Positions 12,074-25,520 of a DNA stretch of 64,000 nt are shown piece after piece. Each line of letters starts with the position of its first letter. The first letter of the stretch is position 1. The stretch is taken from the NCBI GenBank assembly GCA_963573385.1, contig CAUYLG010070404.1:62001-126000 (forward strand). Direction: 5' to 3'. The position numbers and the translations under genes were made by a program. The notes under the pieces are model-generated. The model searched no databases. It saw nothing but the letters and a program-made list of their open reading frames with translations, and was not told the DNA's origin. The DNA comes from Cacajao melanocephalus. Taxonomy: Eukaryota; Chordata; Mammalia; Primates; Pitheciidae.

Positions 12074-13474
12074 GTCTCTGTGCCTATTTCCACCCCATCA
12101 TGGCTAGCATTCTGTTTTTCTCTTTAGAAAGTCAAACCATAGCTAGTTGTGGTGTTACCTGTTTTTATCTGTACTTACAGGGAACACAACGGCAATCAGG
12201 GTGGGAGCCTGGGCAACAGGAAAGCTTATTCCTGGCTGGGAAGTATAGAGTTTCCCTGATAGGACCATAGATGGTGCTCAACCCTGAGGACAAGAGCCTC
12301 CTGGTTATGGTGTTCCTTCAGGTGGCTGCAGTTAATCTGCTGAGTGTATAAAGATGCCGCAGATCAGACCCAGGCACTGATGTGGAAAGGTGATCTGCCA
12401 TGCTTTGCCCTCGAATGAAACAGATCTTATAGGCATTAATTTTTCAACAAGCCCTAGAGTCATTTTGGGCAGATTTTACCTGTTTGAATCCATCAGGTTT
12501 CTCTCTCTTTCCTTTACTGCTGGAAACAGAAATATGACTTGGATTTACACTTCTCTCAGAAAGCAAACTTTTCAGCCGTTGGTTTCCAAAGTACTTCCTA
12601 TGGAAAAAGGGAGGAAGGAAGTAGCCTAGTGGAACCTTTCTTCCAAAGACTTTTCTACACCTCCCACCTTATTGAACAGATAAATTTCGATGGCAATATA
12701 TTTCTAGCTTCTGCTTTAACCTCTCCACTTCAAGGTCTCTACTTGTAAATTTCCTCCATAAAACTAAGTTCTCTGAATACTTGTTCATAAATTCCTTAAT
12801 TGAAGAAGCTTTCTGTGGTGAATTTTACACTGTCTCTGTTTCATCTGTTGATCTTGTTTGGAGATCCTCAGAAAGAACCAATGCCCCTGATCTTTCATTT
12901 AGCAACACAATTTATTCTAAAACGGGTAAAACAATTTGCAAGAGAAACTTTACTTCTGTACTAAGCTTCCAGAGAACTAGGAAATAATTTATTGTAAAAG
13001 TTTGATTAAAGTCTTAGGAACCCCTCCATTACTGAGTGTGGGTGAAACAACAGAACACAATGAATTTGTAGGAATAAAAAGTAGAAACCTCAGACTTGAA
13101 CAAGAGTCAGAATAATTAAAGGCATTGGGGCAAATGGCCAGGCCATAAATATACTGCCTACCTTCCTTATTTCTAAGTCTTTGGATTCAGGATAGCTTTC
13201 ACTCATGCTTCTTGCTATACATTGACATAGAGATAAAATTTAACATTTAAGTCAATCGAGTTTGTATCTAAAATATATTTACTTTCTTGGTTATTATAGG
13301 GATTTGGTTGTTAAGTTTTACTCTCTTAGCAGCATTATCCATAGGCTAGAGAAATGTATCCATTGTTAGTTTCCATTATCTTGTAGGTAACTATATTTAC
13401 CCCTTCCTGAAAGAAGATGATGGTAGGACCTCTATTAGACCATATGCTTCATTATAACAAAAGAGTTGTATCGT
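12074..13474. other. Single-copy intron
   Basis: No repeat family is recognised. Several short open frames overlap here without supporting features. Confidence 0.45.
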
Positions 13475-13672
13475 TTATTGACTCAGTATGAAGCAAGAAC
13501 AATACTAAGTGTTGTAACCATATTATCTCATTTAAATTGAAAAATAACACGATGAAGTATTTTTAGTTATCCTCATTTTACACATGATAAACCAAAGGTT
13601 TAGCAAGATGAAGAAATTTGCCTAAACTCATATTGCTAGTAAATGGTAGAGCAAAGATCAAATCTGAAACCT
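13475..13672 (-). repeat. MIR SINE, antisense
   Basis: The full reversed order is visible: 'aaccatattatctcatttaa', 'ttttacacatgataaaccaa', 'ctagtaaatggtagagcaaa'. Confidence 0.8.
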
Positions 13673-13884
13673 CTAACTATGAAAGTTGCACTAGAAACAA
13701 TTGGCCTCTTTCAGTGTCTCCTTAGGGCTTTCATTTTGTCCCTTAGCTCAGACCCTCTGTGACTTATCCTTTATATTCTTGGGGCCTGAAACATAGAAGG
13801 TGCATGGGAGACAGTGTTGTTGACAGATGAGATTTGATGCCTTTTTCCTGATTTATCTGATGCGTAGCTATGAACAAAGTAGGT

Positions 13885-13953
13885 TTACAATACATTCTGC
13901 TCTTCTAATACATTCATTCTGCTCAGAATGAATGTATTTTACAATACATTCTG
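13885..13953. repeat. Perfect 14-bp hairpin between 15-bp direct repeats
   Basis: aatacattcattct (13907-13920) and agaatgaatgtatt (13925-13938) are perfect inverted repeats with loop gctc. They sit between two copies of ttacaatacattctg (13885-13899 and 13939-13953). Confidence 0.9.
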
Positions 13954-14069
13954 ATCACCAAGATCTCATACCATATTTGTGCCCCTATATATTTTTTTGT
14001 GTAAACTATAAACTGCCTAGGAGTAGGATTTTTTTTTCTCAACTAAGTTCTTTGAACAGGAATAATCTT

Positions 14070-14162
14070 TATATATATATATATATAAAAGATATAGTAA
14101 TACAGATTATGTATGTATATACAAATAATATAGTACAATATATTATATATATTATACATATG
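14070..14162. repeat. AT-rich microsatellite
   Basis: A (TA)n run at about 14070-14086, then degenerate tatata/attata sequence. Confidence 0.85.
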
Positions 14163-14329
14163 TTACTGATTTAATGGTGATGTTGACTCAATAGAAACAT
14201 CAAAACAATGGAAACATCCAAAAAGAAGACATCAACATGGAGAATGAGGCTTGCCTTGCGATGTGTCACAAAAAGTCATCTGAGGCTGACCTGCTCAGTT
14301 AGAATGAGTCATCTGTCTATGCTTCCATT

Positions 14330-14512
14330 TCACCCTGCGCTTTGCCTCTCCCGGTATCCAGTACCTTTCTCAGTGTATTTCACAGTAATTGTGCCTATTC
14401 TATTTTCTGTCTTTCTTGCTGGACTGTGATCTCCAAAAAGGCAAGTGCCATTTGTCCATAGAACCCAGCACATGATCGCTCATTCCACATTTGAGGAATG
14501 ACTGAACATACT
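14330..14512 (+). repeat. L2 LINE 3' end, sense
   Basis: 'ctggactgtgatctccaaaa' and 'agaacccagcacatgatcgc' fit the L2 3' end, followed by gaatgactgaa. Confidence 0.6.
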
Positions 14513-16238
14513 TATCTGTGGTTGCCTACAACTTCAGATGCCAAATACTCTGCATGGTTATTTGGGCTGGATGAACTAAAGCACAATTGTGAGGCTCATT
14601 GATGGCAAACATGAGAAAGATTTTCAGAAATAGGTAAAAATATGCCAAGTGGCATTCTCAGTAACAACAAACAGAATGAACTTAGTCCTGTATGGAAAAA
14701 TTTGAATGCTCATTCTTCTAATCAATTCTTAGAAGCCACAATTAGAAAACAGGCCAAAATTTCTATGATGATGACATAGAAATTATCCAAAGCCACAAAA
14801 ACATGATGAAGACACAGTGTGACTGTGTTTTGAGGTCCCAAGTGAAGGTCACCATCTCCACAGGTAAGAGATGTAAACCGAGTTTCACAGAGACTCACAG
14901 CAGCATCATTTACTTGATTCCTGGAATAGAGCAATTCAGGGAAAAGCTGGAGGATGTTCTTTTGTTTTCAAGGTAACAGTAGATAAGGGTTTAATAGAGC
15001 TTTCTTCATCTATACACAATTCTAGTCAGGCTGCGAGTGGCTTTTCTCCTGTAACACAGATCCCTGCAGAAACTGACTGTCGGCTTAGAAATGGCAGCAC
15101 CAGAAAAAAGCTGCTCCAGGCTGAATAATTATTTCGTGTCTGATCTCTAGGTCTAATACCTCCTGAGCGAAGCAAACCCTTTAGTAAAACAAATACCCAC
15201 ATTACGCCTATAGGAGCAAAGAGACAAACAGAAAGAGGCAGCCAATTCTGTTGCTGAGGCCGGCGCCAATGAGGATTGCCAGAGGGCATCTGCATGGCCA
15301 GCAACGAAGCCCGCCTCAGCTGCGAAGTGGGATACGCTGCTAGCTGCCTGTGCTGGCTCCTGCAAGGACGCCATTGTAGGGGATATTAGGACAGCTCAGC
15401 TGAGCTCAAGCGTAGACGTGATGTTTGCTAAATTGATTTCCATTTTTACTGACTGAAAGCTAGTCGCTAAAGGGAGAGTGATTTCTGGGTGCCATATGGG
15501 GACATGGATATTTTCTAATTTAGTGGCTTGAATATGATCTGTTCATCTTTGTATTAAGACATTTTATTATAATTATATATACTGCCCCCGGCTGAAACAA
15601 ACAGAGCTATTTGTTGAAAGGTTAAATGAGGAGAGTTGATGACTTTACTCATCCTCGGGGAATCAAAAGAGATATGACACCCGCATTATTTCAATTATGT
15701 TCCAGGAAGCACAGCATGTCAGGGAAGAGCACGGTCTGCAGTGTTGATCAAAGAAGAGTGATAAACTCAAATCTCATTTACAGTCTTAGCATCGTGTCCT
15801 GACAGAGCTGGAAAGGCCTTCGACATCATTTAGTCAAAACCTTTCATTTTAGAAATCGAGGGCCTGGCAGAGGGAAATGACTGTACCAAGATCACACATC
15901 TACAGGCAGATTCAAGAATATTCCAGGTCTTTTGAAACCTCCTCTTGTGAGCGCTCCACTTAATACCCTTGCTTTGCCTCTTCCCTCCAGGTAGCTGTGG
16001 TTCATTTGTTGGATGTGACAATGATTAGGCTGATGGAAAAACTTTGTTTCTTTTCTAAGACACATATTTTAGAAAAGCTTTCAAAAATAAAAAAATATGC
16101 ATATATATAATTTTCGAGAAAAAAGAACAGATACCCTACTACTTAAGAGGATGGGGTTGATATAGCATTGATGTAGTGCAAGCAATGAAAAATGTTTCAC
16201 CTGTGCTACAGCTGAGTTTCCAAAGATCGTTTAGCCCT
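14513..16238. other. Intron with a CpG-bearing segment at 15.05-15.42 kb
   Basis: Most of this is single-copy. The 15.05-15.42 kb part has about ten CpGs, a CCAAT box and the palindrome agctcagctgagct (15393-15406) around a CAGCTG E-box. An old MIR-like piece ('ttttagaaatcgagggcctg') lies near 15840-15905. Confidence 0.45.
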
Positions 16239-16470
16239 TGTTATGGTCTGACCAAAATTCATGTATGGAAATGTAATCTTCAGTGTAGTGCTGGAAGGTA
16301 GGTCCTGTGGAAGATGATTAGATCAAGAGTGACTTTTCCCTTATGAATAGAATTAATGCCCTTATAAAACAAGCCCAAGGGACTTAGCCCCTTCCACTGT
16401 GTGAGGACACAGCCAGAAGGCACCATCTTTGAAGCAGAGTGAGCCTGAAGTATTTTGTTACAGATACTTC
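16239..16470 (+). mobile_element. MLT1-type MaLR LTR, sense, 3' truncated
   Basis: It starts 'tgttatggtctgaccaaaat' and continues with 'gatgattagatcaagagtga', 'gaattaatgcccttataaaa' and 'ccactgtgtgaggacacagc'. The last third of the LTR is missing. Confidence 0.8.
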
Positions 16471-16569
16471 TTATCTTGTTCTCTGGATTTCTGAGAAGCA
16501 GAAGAGATTTTAAACCCAAGTTCTTACATCTGTGTAACTACTCAGGTTAAATTCTTACAAACATATATG

Positions 16570-16622
16570 AAACTCTCTCCCCTCTCCCTCTTTCTCACAC
16601 ACACACACGCACACACACACAC
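16570..16622. repeat. (TC)n then (CA)n microsatellite
   Basis: ctctctcccctctccctc is followed by a CA run at about 16597-16622, interrupted once by cg. Confidence 0.9.
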
Positions 16623-17369
16623 CACCAAATCAAATAAGAGGTGTCATTTGACAATTGCTAAAAAACGGATTCTCTAAATACTACAGAATTTAAGCAAATG
16701 GATACATTTCTTTCCCTTGGAAAGATTTCTTAGAAGTTGGTGGGACTTGAATTGGATGTTGAAAGATGAGAAAATTTAGATAATAAAAGAAGAAAGAGGG
16801 AACCATTTCAAGGGAGAGAACAAGACGTGGTTCTGAGCATGACAGATGAGTGATGGGGTGGTGCTGGGATTAGGAGAAGTGATTGGGGTTGGTTGCACTG
16901 GCCTCAGGGGCACATACACAGGCAGAAGTGTAGTATCTTTTCAGGGAAGCTTAGTAGATTGCAGCTATAGAGAAGACACACTAAGATAACACACTCAAAA
17001 GTTGAAACTAAATACTATGTGTAGGTACATTGAGGTGATGCTTACGGTTAGTTGTTGTCATGAATTAAAACAAACTAGATTTTATCTAAAATACAATAAT
17101 TCTCTTTCATTGGTGACTTAGAGAGGGAGCTCTGTCTTCCCCAACTCCCACATCCATCTGGCCCCAACCTTGTTCTCCGCCAATCTAAATCAAATTTAAA
17201 GTAAGGAAAAACAATCTGTAATTAAAGTTGTCTATTTTTGCTAGTTATGTCTATCTCCTCAATGCTGCTTATGATGAAATCAAATGTTCCAATAACTGCT
17301 AATGGTAACAATTTAAATGAAAACTTTTTAGTTTTATTCAATAGGTTATTAGCAAATACTTTTTATTAA

Positions 17370-17550
17370 GTCTTATTCTGTGCCTGAAATTGGGCTGGTG
17401 CCCAAGACTTGGAGAACAATAACAAAATAAGCTCTCAGTTCTCAAGCAGCTTGGAATCAACTAGGGGAACCTAATGCTGGAAAATGTTCCAGATATGCAT
17501 TTAGAGATCTGTGCAATGAAACTGGGCACATAGGAAGCATCGAATAAGTG
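17370..17550 (-). repeat. L2 LINE fragment, antisense
   Basis: 'gtgcctgaaattgggctggt' and 'ctctcagttctcaagcagct' fit the reversed L2 3' UTR region. It is weak and old. The 16.62-17.37 kb stretch before it is plain intron. Confidence 0.45.
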
Positions 17551-17719
17551 TTTGGGGAATTGACAACCCCCCATCTTGTGCTCTAGGTCCCATTCCTTCT
17601 CGCCTTTTCGAGGACTTTGACTTTTCCTCTCCCCAACATACATAATGTTTCCTTTTCAATAGGATCATTCCCATTAGTAGGTAAACATGGTATCATCATT
17701 CCTATCTAAAAAATAGAGT

Positions 17720-19395
17720 AAGCAAAACCTCTTTCGACCCACGTCCCCCTTCAACTCTTGTCACTCCTCCTATGCCCTGCCCCTTTTATAAGGATGTCTG
17801 CTCCTTCACTGAACATCCGCACATGAATTTGTTCCAATGAGGCTTCTTCATCCAGTCCACACTACTTTATCAATACCACGACGGTAAGGAGCATTGGCGA
17901 TCACTTTGCCACCGGTCCACAAGATACATCTCTCTTCTTCTTTTACTTTATTCCTCAATCACATTCAGCAAACTCCTGTCTTCTTGGAGCCGTGTTTTTC
18001 TCATGACATCATGGCACTGGGCACGCCTGGTTTTCCTCTTCATTCCTCGATGCTGGCTTCTCCCACTCTGCTCAGTCTGTCTTATCTCCTGCCTTTCTCT
18101 CTCTTTGCATTATCCCTCGGTGATATAACCCATGTCTTGGTTTTAATTACTATCTCTATGCCAGTGACTTTCAAACTGTATCTCTCCTTCTTATTATTCC
18201 CCAACAACCAAGTGTGAATATTCTTTCAGCTGAATGTCATGTAGGTGTTTCAACCTTACCAGGGCAGGCATAATTTTCTCCATTTCTCAGCCCAGTTTTG
18301 CTCCTACGTCAATTCTCTACATCTCTGTTTTTGGCATTACCATATACCTAGTTTTCCAAGCCAAAGCTCAAAATTTTTACTTGGTTCTTCTTTCTTCCTC
18401 AATTCTTACATCAAATTCATGAGTAAAAACTATCGATTCTACCTCTAGTCAGGTCTAAAATGACTTATTTTTCTTCCTTTCATATACCCCTAGCAAAAGC
18501 TACTGCCACTTCTAACTCAGTCTAATGCAACAGCTGATTTTCCTATTTTTCCTTTTACCTATTTACTAAGTGTTCCATAACGTACTCAGAATTATTTTTT
18601 AAATATGTAAATCAGACCATATTCATTTCCTACACAAGACCCACTAATGGCTTCCTAAACACACCTAAAATTAAAATTCCCTTCTCTGGCTTATAAGCCT
18701 AAGATGATTGGTTCCTAGTTACTATTCCAGCTTCTTCTTATGCTCATTCTGTGGTATGCAAGAAAATACTCAAAAACAGGCTCTCTGAATGGGAACTGAG
18801 GGCTGGTGACAAAGAGGGAGTCCTGATTCACAGTGTTTGCCAATTTCTCTGGTATAAATATTCCTACCATAGCCAATCATAAGCTACCAATGTTACATCA
18901 GCTGGCTCACAAAATCCCTGAAAATGCAGCAATTGTCTGTCACTAGGAATAAAAGCCAGGCAGCACCTGGCATAAACCTTCATCACAATGCTCTAGCCAC
19001 CCTGATCTTCATTTATTTCCTCAAAAACATTATTCAAGTACCTGTTTTAGGCCATGGATCCCATTTCTCCCTCTTCCTCCTGGTTATAATACAGAACAAG
19101 AACGATTCTCACTATTTGGGTCTCATCTAAGTGTAGACTCCTCAATGAGGTCATCTTCGACCGTCCCATATAGTTACCATTTAGTCATTCTCTAGTACGT
19201 GCTGCAACAGTAACTCTCCCCATAAGACCTGAAGCTATCTGGCATACACCTAATGTGTATGTTTATTTATATTCTGTTTGCTTCACTGCAATTTAATCTC
19301 CATGATTGCAGGGTCCTTGTTGATCATGTTCACAGCTGTCTCCCAGTGCCAAGAGCAGTGCCTAACACACAGCAGATGCTCAATTTGAAAAACAA
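17720..19395 (+). mobile_element. Long L2 LINE, sense (reverse-transcriptase region to 3' end)
   Basis: About 1.7 kb can be followed in L2 order: the ORF2 segment around 'ggttttcctcttcattcctc' and 'gatataacccatgtcttggt', then 'cagaccatattcatttccta', 'cactaatggcttcctaaaca', and the 3' end 'cagtgcctaacacacagcag' at about 19357-19376. Frames are broken throughout; the open frames at 17894-18217 and 18234-18448 are chance survivors of this old coding sequence. Confidence 0.75.
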
Positions 19396-20225
19396 ATCGA
19401 TGGATAAAATAACATTTCTAGCACGATTGATCTCTGCTTGCTTACATGGTCTTTCTAACAACCAAAAAGTCAATTTTCTCAAATATAACTTGCTTTTCTC
19501 CTGATCTGCCATCTTGAACTCCCCCATTTCCTAGCCTGCAATGCTCTACCTGTCTCTCTGCTCTTCAAATATTAAAAAACTCTTTACCCCGAAAGGCTCC
19601 AATCATGTCTTTTTTGTTAAAATAAATCTTTTATGATCATTCCAGACCGTGAATTCCTTCACCTTTGAATGCCAGCAGTACATTTTAACTGCATAGGTGT
19701 CTGGTAATTGCTAATGTCCTGCCCAGTGACACCCTCTGTGACTCTCTTCTTCTGTGATTTATTATTTGTATTTTTAGTTAATGTTTTCAATGCCCATGTA
19801 GTCTTTCTGCCATTTGACTCCAAGCTTCTATAGGTCCACTCCAGGTTTGTACTTCCATCCATGTCTACTAAAATTCTTGGAGCCATTACGTGAACACAGT
19901 GCATGTTTAGTAAATGTCCATGAGTTGGATTTGTGTTATGGATCTTCTTTTATTTTCCTTTGTAGACACACGCTCCATTCTTCTTTACCTTGGTTTGTGT
20001 CCTGGGAAACCGACACGTGTGCACTTCATTAAAGAGCTCTCATCCTTCCTGGCTGTCATGAGGCTGGGCCAAGGGAGAACAGAAGTCTAGGATCAGGTGC
20101 GAGAAAGGAGAGTGAGGTCAGAGGATGCATCTCCCACGGCCCTTCCCCTCCCTGCAGGGTTATCGTGAGTTTGCTTCACCTTTGGTTGTAAAGCATCAAT
20201 GTTCATCAGGTAATTTCTCTGCATA
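19396..20225. other. Intron, possibly with more L2-like debris
   Basis: No clear assignment. The 19.5-19.92 kb part is pyrimidine-rich and faintly L2-like. Confidence 0.4.
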
Positions 20226-20231
20226 GTACTC

Positions 20232-20264
<33 letters not shown>

Positions 20265-20265
20265 G
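20226..20265. repeat. (CT)n microsatellite
   Basis: A nearly pure ct run with one ccc interruption. Confidence 0.95.
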
Positions 20266-20837
20266 GTTCCAGGGGCCACTTCCACTTCTCAGTCCTTCAA
20301 GACTAAGGGTGGGTACTAGACCTGTGGTACTTCACCATTCCTTGGAATTTCTGTACACGTTGCTCGTACATTTATCAGTAGTCTCTTTATCGAACTCTTC
20401 TCAATTTACCCAATTTGAGGGTGTCTCGTTTCCTACTAAATCCCACAAGAATGTTTACCCTTCTCATGGAACCTGACCCATTCTTTAGTACGAAGCTTGG
20501 GTCCTACCTCTGCTATTTAGCTTTCTCTACTTACTTCTGATAGAAATGAGGCTCAACAAATTTTAGCTCAATTATATTTGGCCAAGTCATGTTTTTATAT
20601 ATTCCAGGCCCCCTGTCTGTGACAAGGAAATTCCTGCCTCTGATAGGAATTACATTTCTTGAAAATAGAGATGTGAATATACACCTAAATATCTCTTTTC
20701 TCTAGTTTCATTGCCATTATTTCATGATGAGCTACAACATATCTCACCTGGCTTGTGCCCATTCCAGAGGCCTTTCTAATTAATTTAGCTGCATCTTTTT
20801 TGGATCTTCTTACATCTGTCTATGTTCCATAGTCAGT
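20266..20837. other. Single-copy intron
   Basis: No gene or repeat is recognised in this stretch. Confidence 0.45.
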
Positions 20838-21265
20838 GTATTAGTCCATTCTTGCATTACTATAAAGAAATGCCTGGGACAGGGTAATTTATAAAGAGGT
20901 TTAATTGACTCATAGTTCTGCAGGCTGTACAGGAAGCATTGTAGCATCTGCTTCTGGGGAGGCCTCAGGAGGCTTCCAATCATTGTGGAAGGGGAAGAGA
21001 TAGCAGTCACATCACATCATAAGAGCAGAACCAAGAGAGAGAGTGGGGAGGTGCTACACGCTTTTAAATGACTAGATCGTATGAGAACTCACCATTGCAA
21101 AGACCATACCAAGGGGATGGTGCTAAACTATTCATGAGAAATCTGTCCCCATGATCCAATCACCTCTCACCAGGCCCCACCTCCCCACACTGTGGATTAC
21201 ATATCAGCATGAGATTTGTATGGGACATTCAAATGAGTCCCATACAAATAACCCAGACTAATGAA
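20838..21265 (-). mobile_element. MaLR LTR (MST/MLT1-like), antisense
   Basis: 'gtattagtccattcttgcat', 'cagggtaatttataaagagg', 'cttctggggaggcctcagga' and 'ccccatgatccaatcacctc' are the reversed LTR. The end is rearranged by a perfect 12-bp inverted repeat at 21214-21249. Confidence 0.8.
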
Positions 21266-21479
21266 TCAGGGTGATGCCTAAAAAATTCAAATCTGATGAT
21301 ATGTCACCACTCATATCCCAGACACACATGCACAGAGACATTCCATGTATGTCCATTAACAGCCCTTCCATACTCTGAAAAAAATAAAATGCCTGAACTT
21401 GATTCACCAGGTGTCTCATACTCTGCTCATCACCTAATTCAGCAGTTCCCTCTCACACAACAGCTCTTGGCTCCTTCTA

Positions 21480-22190
<711 letters not shown>

Positions 22191-22922
22191 ACAACTCTGA
22201 CCCAGTGGTAATAGATGCCTCATATCTACTGAATTTCTTCCCAATTACATTTGTTATTCTTTTGATAAGTATCTCTATGTTAATCAGATAAGTAGACATA
22301 TTATCATAACAAGAATAAGTTAGTATAAAAGTACATAAATATTTGAGGTTTCTTATAAAGCAGTGGTAAATGCAGATATAGAAGAGAAAAAAATCGAGAG
22401 ATAAGTACTGTTAATATATCGGTGTACGTTATTCAAGAATGTATTTCTATGTTATTCAGGAGTCCTTTAGATATAAGCAACAGCAAGTGAACTAACAGAG
22501 GTTAGATAAGAAGTGAATTTATTGGAAGGACATCTACTAAGGTCACATAATCAAAGGAGAAGCTGATATTTGAATTACAAGAAGTCCAGGAGAGTAACTG
22601 GAACCCAGGTTTGAAACCTCATTAGCAGTCTTGCTTTCTGCATCTCTGACTGTCCCTTCTCTCTGGCCACCAGTGTCGTTATTTCTTTCTGCAGTACAGC
22701 TCCATCCATGTGGGGCAATTTTGATTCTGGAGTAGAAGACACTTCTATTTCCAATTTGAAGATAATTATGAATCTGGGAAAAATTATTGTTGGTCTTATT
22801 AACTTGATTTTGATCCTGAACAAGTGTTGGGATCATATAGGAATATGGTTGGACCTGAGGGAGTAAACAATTACAAAAACAGTAGAAGTTTGAGGAAGGT
22901 TGGTAAGAGCTATTCACTAGAA
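22191..22922. other. Single-copy intron
   Basis: No clear repeat or gene. An A/T-rich part is followed by plain sequence. Confidence 0.4.
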
Positions 22923-22976
22923 TATGTGTGCAGTGTGAATGTGTGTGTACATGTGTGTGTATGTGTGTGTGTGTTA
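22923..22976. repeat. (TG)n microsatellite
   Basis: An interrupted tg run: gtgtgcagtgtgaatgtgtg and onward. Confidence 0.95.
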
Positions 22977-24574
22977 AACACATTGTTTCCTAGCCTCTTA
23001 TTTCATATAATGATATATCATGACCATGTTTAAAAGGACGGTGCTGAAACTGTAGCATTTCTGTCATCCTGACAGGCTGGACAAAAGCAGAGTTTGGCCT
23101 GGGCTTGGCAGAAGAAAGCAGTTTTCCTTGGCATTTTCATTCTTTTAGTGGAAGCACCACTGAGGAATGAAAAGTAGAGGTGAGGAAACCACAGGGCAAA
23201 GGAGGAGGCCTAGAGGGAGATTGAGCAAAAAGATCCTGGGTTTAGGCCTCAAGGAGGAAAAGTTATTCAAAGAAAACGCAAGCAGACCAAATGAGCTTAT
23301 TTCTGAGAGAGGAAATGGGAGTGAATGAATAAAGTAGAACTAGGAATCTAAGGAGATAATTGGCCTTCCTAGATATAGGGTCCCTTGCCAGAATAGTACA
23401 TCCTCAAAATGCTAATTCAGAGCCCCAGAAGATTGGAGCAGCATTAGATCAGGACGGACTCATCAGATCTAGTTGCAGCAAAGTCAGGAGGGCTTGGAGA
23501 ACAAGGATATAAGTCTGCATCTGAAGCAGGAGAAGGAAGATGTATGTCACTCATTTCCCTGGCCTGGCCTCTTCCTAAAATCTTCCGGGCTTGGCTGCTC
23601 CCCTCCCTTGCTCTGTACACAGGTGGAGGGGCAAGATGAGGTCCCTCCCAGTGGTATCTACTGAAGACGCGCCCTTCCATCCTGAGGCAGCTGTGCTCCC
23701 AAAGCTGTGCGTCACAGAGTTTTCCAGAAGTTCTGAGGGTGTGTGCTCAGCTATCTCTCCCAGTAGCTCAGTGACGTTCCCTAGGGCCTACAACGCTGAC
23801 TCTTTGGATTTGGCCAATGCCAGCTGCCCACTGTGCCCTAGTAGTGTTATTTAAATACCGTTTCACATTTTGTATTCTCATGGCAGGTACTATGATCTCA
23901 AATTCATGCAGCATCTGCTCTCTCCTCATCCATCTACTCTGGAGATAATTTTTAAAGATTCTTTTTCTAATGACTCCAAATTTAAAGCTTTTTTAATATG
24001 GAAGTTTGGGAGACTTTGAAAAGTCATGCTCAGCAAAAAAAAAAAAAAAAAAAAAAAAGTAATTTATACTCTGTCTAGTTAATAACCTCTTGTGTGCTTT
24101 AATAATTTAAACTAATTATCAATGGGAAAGTCTATGGTGTATACTTCAATGATTGCTTTTCGTATACTTCCTTCTTTTTTCATGCTGTACGCCACTTGTC
24201 CTCAATGTATCTCCAGTGCCTATTATCGTTGTTACACACATAAAATAACTGCCTTAGCTAGGAGAACATGACCTTGACACCGAGAAGAGCAGTCCTTTAA
24301 AGGATCGCTCAATTAAAACCTAACGGCTCTGCTCCTGATTGGATTTCATTACTATTCATAAGACTGTGTGGTGCTTAGCCACGTGTTCAAGGGGTCCTCA
24401 AGGCTGGTTTCAGATAAGGTGCATTAAAGTTATCAGTGGGATGCCTGCCTGAAGCCTGCTGATGCTGAGTCACCACAGAGCTCATTAGCCTGACTTGACT
24501 CACTGAGGTTTTCCTTGTCCAGATGAACATGCATAGCTCTCTCTTACATGGAGAACACCTTGAGGGAGGCTATG
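22977..24574. other. Intron with a motif-rich segment
   Basis: No repeat is recognised except a run of A at 24035-24058. The part at 24.25-24.52 kb looks like single-copy regulatory DNA (see the separate entry). Confidence 0.45.
24380..24502. promoter_or_regulatory. Candidate enhancer: cluster of transcription-factor motifs
   Basis: Within 123 bases there are CACGTG (24380-24385), AGATAAG (24412-24418), TGCTGAGTCA, a Maf/AP-1-like site (24463-24472), and a perfect AP-1 TGACTCA (24496-24502). The surrounding sequence is repeat-free. Function is inferred from motif density only. Confidence 0.3.
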
Positions 24575-24795
24575 CAATGGACTAGTTAGGGGCATGGATT
24601 ATTACACCTATCTACGCCTGAATTGCAGGTCTGAAAGTTAAAAGCTGGTGGTCTTGAACAATTTATTTAAACTCTCTGAACTCAGTTTACTCATCTCAAA
24701 AATAAGAAGAATTATATGTTCCTTGTAAAATTGAGACAGTGCATATAAAATGCTTAGCAGAGTTTCCAGAATATAGTAAGCTCTGAAACTATTAA
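24575..24795 (+). repeat. MIR SINE, sense
   Basis: 'aatttatttaaactctctga' and 'agtttactcatctcaaaaat' fit the MIR body, with 'ctgaaactattaat' at the end. Confidence 0.7.
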
Positions 24796-25520
24796 TAATA
24801 ATAGCACAAGGCAATGGCTTACTTTTCTTTTTATATACCCAGTGCTCCTAATGACCATTCATTGCTGAGATAAGACGTGGATAGTCAAAACCCAGCTAAT
24901 GCAAGGTGGGGCGATGGGGAAAATGCCACAGTCAGTGCTTTGTAGTTTAGGAAGTTAAGAGAAATGCAAACAGGAACAGCTGAGGGAGGCTTTCTTGGCG
25001 AAATGCAACGTGAAGTGAATTGCAGAGTTGGGCTATGGACATTGAAACTCTTCAAAAATGCAGGACTAATGATTTGTGCCAAGTCAAGAGAAAGTACTTT
25101 ATGAGTGAACCATGCTTAATTCAAAGGTTAAGACATCTGAACTGTTCAGGAGGCCAGAGAGAGGATCATCAGTAGAAACTGCCTATATATTATCTGAAGG
25201 TTGCAGAAAGGAGGCCCAATCTGAATGATGTGTCAAGTTCCAAGTAGTAATCTTAATACTTTAAAGCTAAGTCTTGATGATTTTAATTCCTCCATGCAAC
25301 TGGCTCTCCTGCCCCATCAAAAATATGTAGAATGAACATAAAATGCAAGGACATATTACACAATTACATGAGAGCCTTGTCATAGGTGTGAGGTGTAAGT
25401 GAGGGAGAAGACTTAGAAGAGTATCCAAAACCTGCCACTTTGGGTGGCTTATGCTGAGTGTCATGCCTTCTAACAATACCTTGAAAATCTCAGCTCTGGA
25501 ATCTTCTAGTGATTCTGGGG
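24796..25520. other. Single-copy intron
   Basis: No gene or repeat is recognised in this stretch. Confidence 0.4.

Noticed and set aside
17894..18217. 107-codon frame as a new gene
   Set aside because: The sequence follows decayed L2 ORF2 order; flanking frames are broken.
22543..22983. 146-codon minus-strand open frame
   Set aside because: Its start lies in the TG/CA microsatellite (His/Thr-rich peptide); no domain or splice support.
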